From: Mytilus trossulus
Taxonomy: Eukaryota > Mollusca > Bivalvia > Mytilida > Mytilidae
Length of the DNA: 64,000 bases
Direction: 5' to 3'
Assembly: GCF_036588685.1 (NCBI RefSeq)
Contig: NC_086386.1
Location: 18,062,931-18,126,930 of the forward strand
Part shown: in pieces, positions 59,101 to 64,000 of the stretch
Layout: the number at the start of each line of letters is the position of its first letter
Numbering within the stretch: position 1 is the first letter of the stretch
The notes under the pieces: generated by a model
The model's input: only the letters and a program-made list of their open reading frames with translations
What the model was told of the DNA's origin: nothing
Databases searched by the model: none
Program-made: the position numbers and the translations under genes

Positions 59101-62100
59101 TTGAAGTGAATCAATATCTTTGAATTGTTCTGATGCTCTATGTTCCAACTGTTTATACATAGTTTCTGGATAAAATATTTGTCCATCGATCTGAACTGGT
59201 GCATTATCAGGAACTCCAGTAGGATGACGACTTTGAGTGGTGTGTGCAGTTTGGTGAAATGTAGTGGTCTGAAGACCCTGTGTGTTTACACGAGGATTTC
59301 CAGTACCGCTGTACGTGCTACTCAAATTTTCTCTTTTGTACTGTGTTTTCTGAAATTTTTATTCAATAAAATGACTTAAATATTAAATAGATTCATATAC
59401 TGTTCCATTTAGTCTTCAGCAATAGACCGTATATATAAAAAAAGAAGATATGGGATGATTGCCAATGAAACAACTCTTCAAAAGAGACCAAATTGCACAG
59501 AACTAATAAATATAGGTCACCGTATGGCCTGGACGAAGGAGCAAAACCAAAACCGTATAGTCAGCTGTAGAGGACCCTAAATTACAAATATAAATCATCC
59601 AAACAAGAAAACTAACGGCCTTACTAATGTACCAAAAAATGAAAGGAAAAAAATATGTTGCACATCAACAAACGACAACTACTGAATAGCAGACTCCTGA
59701 CTTGCGACAGGCACATACATACAGAATGTGGTGGGGTTAATTATGTTAGCAGGATCACAAATCATCACCCTAACCTGGGACAGTGGTAAAATAAAATATA
59801 AAAATCAGTTGGAAATGGCTTAACTCATCAGATGGACACAAAGAGAAATACATCTAACAATAAAATGCTTCACCCAGCGCAGCCTGGTACGACTGCAGAG
59901 GTCGAGTCCTGAACAGTTAAGGCAAGTTTGGACACTGAATAACAAACTCCTGACTTGGGAAGGGCACATGCATACAGAATGTGGCGAGGTTTATCAAGTT
60001 AGCAGGATCCCAAACCCTCAGTCTAACCTGGGACAGTGGTGAAATAAAATGTAAAAATCAGTTGGAAAAGGCTTAACTCATCAGATGGACACAAAGAGAA
60101 ATACTTCTAACATAATAATGCTTCGCTCAGGGCAGCCTGATACGATCCCAGTTAAGACAGGTTTTACACAATGTGTATGCTTTATACTGTCTGAATTTGA
60201 ATTGTGAACAAATTTTTGACATAACATAGGTTGCTGACAAAATAAAAGTGATCAAAGATCTTAAAAAATTGAAATGGGACATTTAGTTTTCCTAGTATGG
60301 TCTGATATCCAAGGTCTAATAACATTGTTAGATTCAGCATATGCAAAACACCAACAATTGAATTCAGTTGAAAGTTTGACTGTGCATGGACCCTTCAAAC
60401 ATAAATTTGGGTTAGTTTGAAAACAGGGCTGAAAAATAAAAATAAAAATTTAAAATAGAATTCAGCATATCATAAGAGTTACAAGAAATAAGTTATTGAT
60501 GAAATAATAATAAAAAAATTGGACCTTTTGGTCGATGCCACTGCTGGTGGAGATTTATTTCCCCGAGGGTATCACAAGCCCAGTAGTCAGCACTTTTTGT
60601 GCTGACATGAATTGTCATTGATATGGTTATGTTTATAAATTTACTGTTTACAAATTTTTGAATTTTTGAAAAACTAAGGATTTTTTTTACCTCAGGCATA
60701 GATTACCATAGCTGTATTTGGCAAAACTTTTAGGAATTTTGGTCCTCAATGCTCTTCAACTTCGTACTTTATTTGGCCTTTTTAACTTTTTTTGGATTCA
60801 AGCGTCACTGATGAGTCTTTTGTAGACGAAACGCGCGTCTGGCGTATATACTAAATTTAGTCTTGGTATCTATGATGAGTTGATTGGACCACAATGTAGA
60901 CCAATTTAAAAATGGGGCCCAATATTCAAAAAAGTAATACAAAGTTAAAACTCCAAAAAAAATTAAGACTTTAAATTATTTCCATTGCAATAGGTAAATA
61001 AGTATTGACTTTCAATTGAAGATTTCTTGCCTCTTGACAATACAATACTATGTGTTTTAAAAATTGTAACTGTATATGTTATACACACCAATTTTGATTT
61101 GTATCTCCTGTCATATCACTATGTGTTGCTTTCATATATAAATCAGAAATAATCAATGTTAAAATATCCTTCCCCCCAAAACAAAACCATGTATCTACCT
61201 GCACAAAAATGTAAAAAAAAGTAAGAACCCCTTTAAAAAAATTGAAGAAAAAAATCCCCTATTTTTTTTTTAAATTGAAGATTATTTTCTTTTTAGGAAT
61301 AATGTTCAATTTCAGAGATTTCTATAACTTATCACCAGTTATTGTCTTGATAATGGTTTGGCCTTTTTTCCCTTATTTTGTGGATTTCATTTTATCAAAA
61401 ATTAAAAAATTTCTATTTGTCATAGATTTTAAGATAAATTAAACATCTTTGTGAAATGAAAATAAAACTTTTACAAAATTAATGGCATTTCAGTGGTACA
61501 ATTCACAACTATATCATAGGTTTCTGACGAAATAAATGTGGTCAAAGATCTTAAAAAATTGAAATGTGACATTTAGTTTTCCTAGTATGGTCTGATATCC
61601 AAGATCTAACAACATTGTTAGATTCAGCATATGCAAAACACCAACAATTGAATTGAGTTGAAAGTTTGACTGTGCATGGACCCTTCAAACATAAATTTGG
61701 GTTAGTTTAAAAAACGGGGCTGAAAAATAAAAAATTAAATTCACAATAAGATTCAGCTTATCATAAGAGTCACAAGAAATAAGTTTTTGATGAAATAATA
61801 TAATAAAAAAAATTGGACCTTTTTGACCACAATGACAACGTAGACCACTTTAAAAATGGGGCCCAATATCCAAAATAGTAATGCAAAGTAAGAACTCCAA
61901 AAAAATTTAAGACTTTAAATTATTCCCATTGCAATAGGTTAATTAGTATTTACTTTCAATTGAAGATTTCTTACTTTTTACACAATACAATACTGTGCTG
62001 TTTTAAAAACTGTTACTGTATATGTTATACACGCCAATTTGGATGTGTATATCCTGTCATATTACTATGTGATGCTTTCATATTTAAATCAGAAATAATC

Positions 62101-63844
62101 AATGTCCCGTTTATCAGTAACTCTAAAACGGGTCATCAATCAAGCAGAAAAGTATCGGTCAATATTCATGAGTGAACTGTCAGGCTGACCAAAGGTGACA
62201 ATCAGTCGATGTTCCAGAGACTAGACCTCCAGAGTCTGCACATAATCGGATGCCTATAAATACAGCTTCAACCGGAGAACAATTGTTGAGTGGAATCAGC
62301 CACCTGCAGTGTAGGACACAGCCGGTCGCCTGGTCGCCAAATGCGACCAAAACCTTGTTTGGGCGATTAGAAACTGTAAAAAGATAGGTAGTTACTGACC
62401 CAAAAATAAATCATTGGGCGAGTGCATTATTATTCTCAAAATCGTAATTACTCATATAAATAACGCAACCCAACTTCGGAACAATCATTTTCGGAAATCC
62501 TCTGGTCACATCTTTAAAACGTACAAGTTGAGGAGGTGTTCCATAATTGGAAGGATACACATATAGAACAAAAATACGTGCATTAGAATATTAACATGAC
62601 GGATGACAAACACATTGTGCGTGATATTGCGTGTTTAGTAGGTCAAATGACGCTTTACTGGCAATGGGGGTCGCTAAACAAATTGTGTTTTATAAAAGAT
62701 AACGACAGCCATTGACAGTAAAATCCCGTCTGACCCACTAAACCAAACAAGGACAAGGGAATTTTGAAAAGAACTCCAAACACGGAAACAACCACAGGCA
62801 CTTGTTTCTATCCATACGAAGGTCGACTATCCATAGAGCATGGATAGAAACAAGTGCCTGTGGATACAACTGAGAACCTGTCAAAATATTTTTCATACGA
62901 TTGTGGATAGTACACCTCCAAGAACAGAAACAAGTGATCAGAAAATATTACGTTTATAAAATGTCTTTTGATTTTGTTTTGCACTGAATTTTGGACTGAA
63001 ATACAAACTTTTGAAATGACTGACCGAATAGAATATCGCGGAAATTCCCAGTACTAAGATCTACTAATTTCAAAAGATCAATTCGCAGAAAACTGTTTAA
63101 TTTTAAACACAAGAACAAAATCTTCAGTGACGGGCACGAAATCACTATGCAACCGAATGGAACTTCACTTCTCGCTACTCTCATGAAATGAGACAGAGAG
63201 ATCACTTTTTTCTCTTCAATACCCTATATCGATCTATATTAGGCACTGAACAGTGAGGTTCCATTAATTCAGTGACAATGAAGATTGGAAAGTTTTTTTA
63301 GTGTTATGTGTCGGCAAGGTTTGATTGAAGAATTAAGAATTTATATTGGTTTTTTTCATTTTTTATGCGTCAACATGGAAAAAAAAATGTGTAAAATAAT
63401 TGGGCTACCAATTTGCATTTTGGGCCTGTGAAGTAATTTTTTTACTGGCCCAAAAATTTTTTTTCGGGCCAGCCTTCGGCTGGCCCGACTGTCCTACACT
63501 GACCTGGCGGCACACGACTTAAATCAAAAATATCAATTCAATGAACTCTTACGCTTAGCAATGTAAATTATTTACACAAGACTTAAAAGCTAAATCTGCA
63601 AAACATTATGGTTGAATATAATATATAATAATTGTTTTACCTGTTTTTCATATGCTGTACAAATGTCTTTCAGTAAGCTGAATTCGAGCATTGCTTTTTG
63701 ACACTCTGGTAGTCTTTTAGACTTGTAAATACCCCATATATGTTTGATTAGTTTACTGTTCTTGTTGTCATCTACTAGTTCTTCACCAAGTTTGCTATAA
63801 CTAGATACAGACTGATGCTCATACTTTTTGCAAAGCGACGTATG
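53198..63844 (-). CDS. MIEAP-like gene H, 6 exons in window, 5' end beyond the edge
   Basis: Exons are 63641-63844, 59054-59349, 56817-57030, 55854-55946, 54274-54393 and 53198-53470. The first exon lies past 64000. The exon at 63641-63844 is the helical second exon (KHIWGIYKSKRLPECQKAML). The linker has IDGQIFYPETMYKQLEHRA followed by a coiled coil. The third exon here carries NRPTKIAEMFHNIYDEEWTT, the best-kept copy of the motif in the array. The last exon has CIEALWLMVIQDPPM, KLPVWPAVYL and KGYAMPE. Exon sizes 93 and 120 match gene G. A 4.3-kb intron (59350-63640) contains most of the repeats at the right side of the window, including a hammerhead unit and a candidate hAT-like insertion. 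MIEAP-like by inference. Confidence 0.78.
58791..58917. repeat. Long inverted repeat (hairpin) in gene H intron
   Basis: Left arm starts CGAGTGTGATAAGATATTTA and right arm ends ATCGTATCACACTCG. Between them GACAGTTAAATTTTCAAATT pairs with AATTTGAAAATTTAACTGTC. Arms are about 53 bp with few mismatches around a loop of about 20 bp (GCGCTCAGCGAGCC). It resembles a small foldback or MITE core. Confidence 0.75.
59440..59690 (-). repeat. Dispersed repeat R1, inverted copy
   Basis: AAAAAAGAAGATATGGGATG, ATTGCCAATGAAACAACTCT, TAGGTCACCGTATGGCCTGG, ACCGTATAGTCAGCTGTAGA, AAGAAAACTAACGGCCTTAC and GACAACTACTGAATAGCAG are R1 blocks in reverse order. Confidence 0.6.
59690..60150. repeat. Direct tandem duplication, period about 254 bp
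   Basis: Two successive units share ACTCCTGACTTG, GGCACAT-CATACAGAATGTG, TTAGCAGGAT, TAACCTGGGACAGTGGT, AAAAATCAGTTGGAAA, ACTCATCAGATGGACACAAA, GAGAAATAC and GCTTC-C-CAG. The first unit starts at about 59692 and the second at about 59945. Confidence 0.65.
60526..60882 (+). mobile_element. Hammerhead-bearing short element, insertion of about 357 bp
   Basis: The insertion is bounded by comparing copy 1 of repeat D with copy 2, and both edges carry ATTGGACC (60518-60525 and 60883-60890). It starts with a block reading GGTCGATGCCACTGCTGG, continues through GGAGATTTATTTCCCCGAGG, GTAGTCAGCACTTTTTGTG and the 170-bp unit shared with 6965-7145, and ends after TCTATGATGAGTT. It has no coding capacity. 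It is likely a non-autonomous retroelement (retrozyme- or Penelope-related). Confidence 0.65.
60802..60845 (+). ncRNA. Hammerhead ribozyme, best-preserved copy
   Basis: Stem I GCGTCA pairs with TGGCGT (two wobbles). CTGATGA is at 60808-60814, followed by a GTC/GAC stem II around TTTTGTA. GAAA is at 60828-60831 and stem III CG/CG lies within CGCGCG. The GTC triplet is at 60837-60839, so cleavage is predicted after 60839. It is in intron sequence of gene H, antisense to the gene. Activity is inferred from the core only. Confidence 0.8.
61505..62106. repeat. Direct repeat D, copy 2 (uninterrupted)
   Basis: This matches copy 1 across about 570 bp without the hammerhead insertion, so it gives an approximate empty site (ATTGGACCTTTTTGACCACA near 61813-61832). 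Between the two copies (61166-61504) I see only AT-rich DNA. Confidence 0.75.
62307..63501. mobile_element. Candidate non-autonomous hAT-like DNA transposon
   Basis: The left end CAGTGTAGGAC (62307-62317) is inverted exactly at the right end (63491-63501). The flanks both read ACCTG (62302-62306 and 63502-63506), consistent with a 5-bp target duplication. CAGTG ends suggest hAT; a 5-bp duplication fits only some hAT groups (8 bp is usual). No transposase frame is visible in the 1.2 kb. A 10-bp hairpin (CGGGCCAGCC/GGCTGGCCCG, 63465-63487) lies next to the right end. Confidence 0.6.
62792..62863. repeat. Perfect 24-bp inverted repeat
   Basis: The arms at 62792-62815 and 62840-62863 are exact reverse complements (core GGCACTTGTTTCTATCC) around a 24-bp loop. 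It lies inside the candidate hAT-like element, in an intron of gene H. Confidence 0.9.
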
Positions 63845-64000
63845 CTGAAAATCAAAAAGATATTAATGAAAATCGATATTATTTTATACCCAAAAATATG
63901 TTTTTAGTATAAACATTACTGCATTTATTTATGAACGGAATCAAAATGTTTAACATAAATACCAAACTGGGAGGAAAATTCAAAGAAGGAAAGTCCATCA

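Larger units (their letters stand above)
60230..61165. repeat. Direct repeat D, copy 1 (interrupted)
   Basis: Its left part (60230-60530) and right part (60883-61165) match the uninterrupted copy at 61505-62106, for example ATCAAAGATCTTAAAAAATT, TGGTCTGATATCCAAG, TGACTGTGCATGGACCCTTC, and later AAAAATGGGGCCCAATAT and TATATGTTATACAC. The interruption is the hammerhead-bearing insertion. Confidence 0.75.

Overview
This window looks like nuclear DNA of a bivalve mollusc, most likely a mussel (Mytilidae). It is AT-rich. Its genes are split into small exons with GT-AG introns, and introns and intergenic DNA are full of short dispersed repeats. The species call is inference from gene content and repeat types; no species marker is visible.

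The backbone is a tandem family of multi-exon genes that I assemble exon by exon. All end in the same exon type: a C-x-E-x2-W-hydrophobic-M-x2-Q-(D/E)-P-x-M-x-L-x-W-P block followed by VWPA(L/V)...GP...KG. An upstream exon carries RP-x-KIAE-x-F...YD-x-EW-x2-A. I read these as the C-terminal region of the mitochondria-eating protein family (MIEAP/SPATA18). One partial copy is on the + strand (149-430). Six are head-to-tail on the - strand: B 2482-7549, C 10464-15101, E 22741-26437, F 29268-34760, G 37133-41847, H 53198-63844 (5' end beyond the window). Intron phases are the same in all of them (phase 2 after the coiled-coil/linker exon, phase 0 elsewhere). Exon layout and C-terminal tails define two subfamilies, A/B/C and E/F/G/H. 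Copy F has a one-base frameshift in its conserved exon.

Between genes G and H sits a complete, apparently very young LTR retrotransposon (44994-51055). It has two 598-bp LTRs that read as identical, a TTGT target duplication, a tRNA-Pro-type primer-binding site and one intact 1563-residue gag-pol frame. Its integrase precedes the reverse transcriptase, which is the Gmr1-type order among Ty3/gypsy elements. It lies about 100 bp from a 21-bp-unit minisatellite (43860-44880).

Other structure includes three intact hammerhead ribozyme cores inside a dispersed repeat (7061-7104, 8488-8531, 60802-60845) plus one decayed copy, and a nine-copy palindrome array (TTCCCATGGGAA type) in an intron of F. 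There is also a 432-bp foldback element, a candidate hAT-like non-autonomous transposon with an internal perfect 24-bp hairpin, a tRNA-derived SINE, a LINE remnant, a decayed pseudogene of an uncharacterised repeat-associated family, and several dispersed repeat families labelled R1-R5 here.
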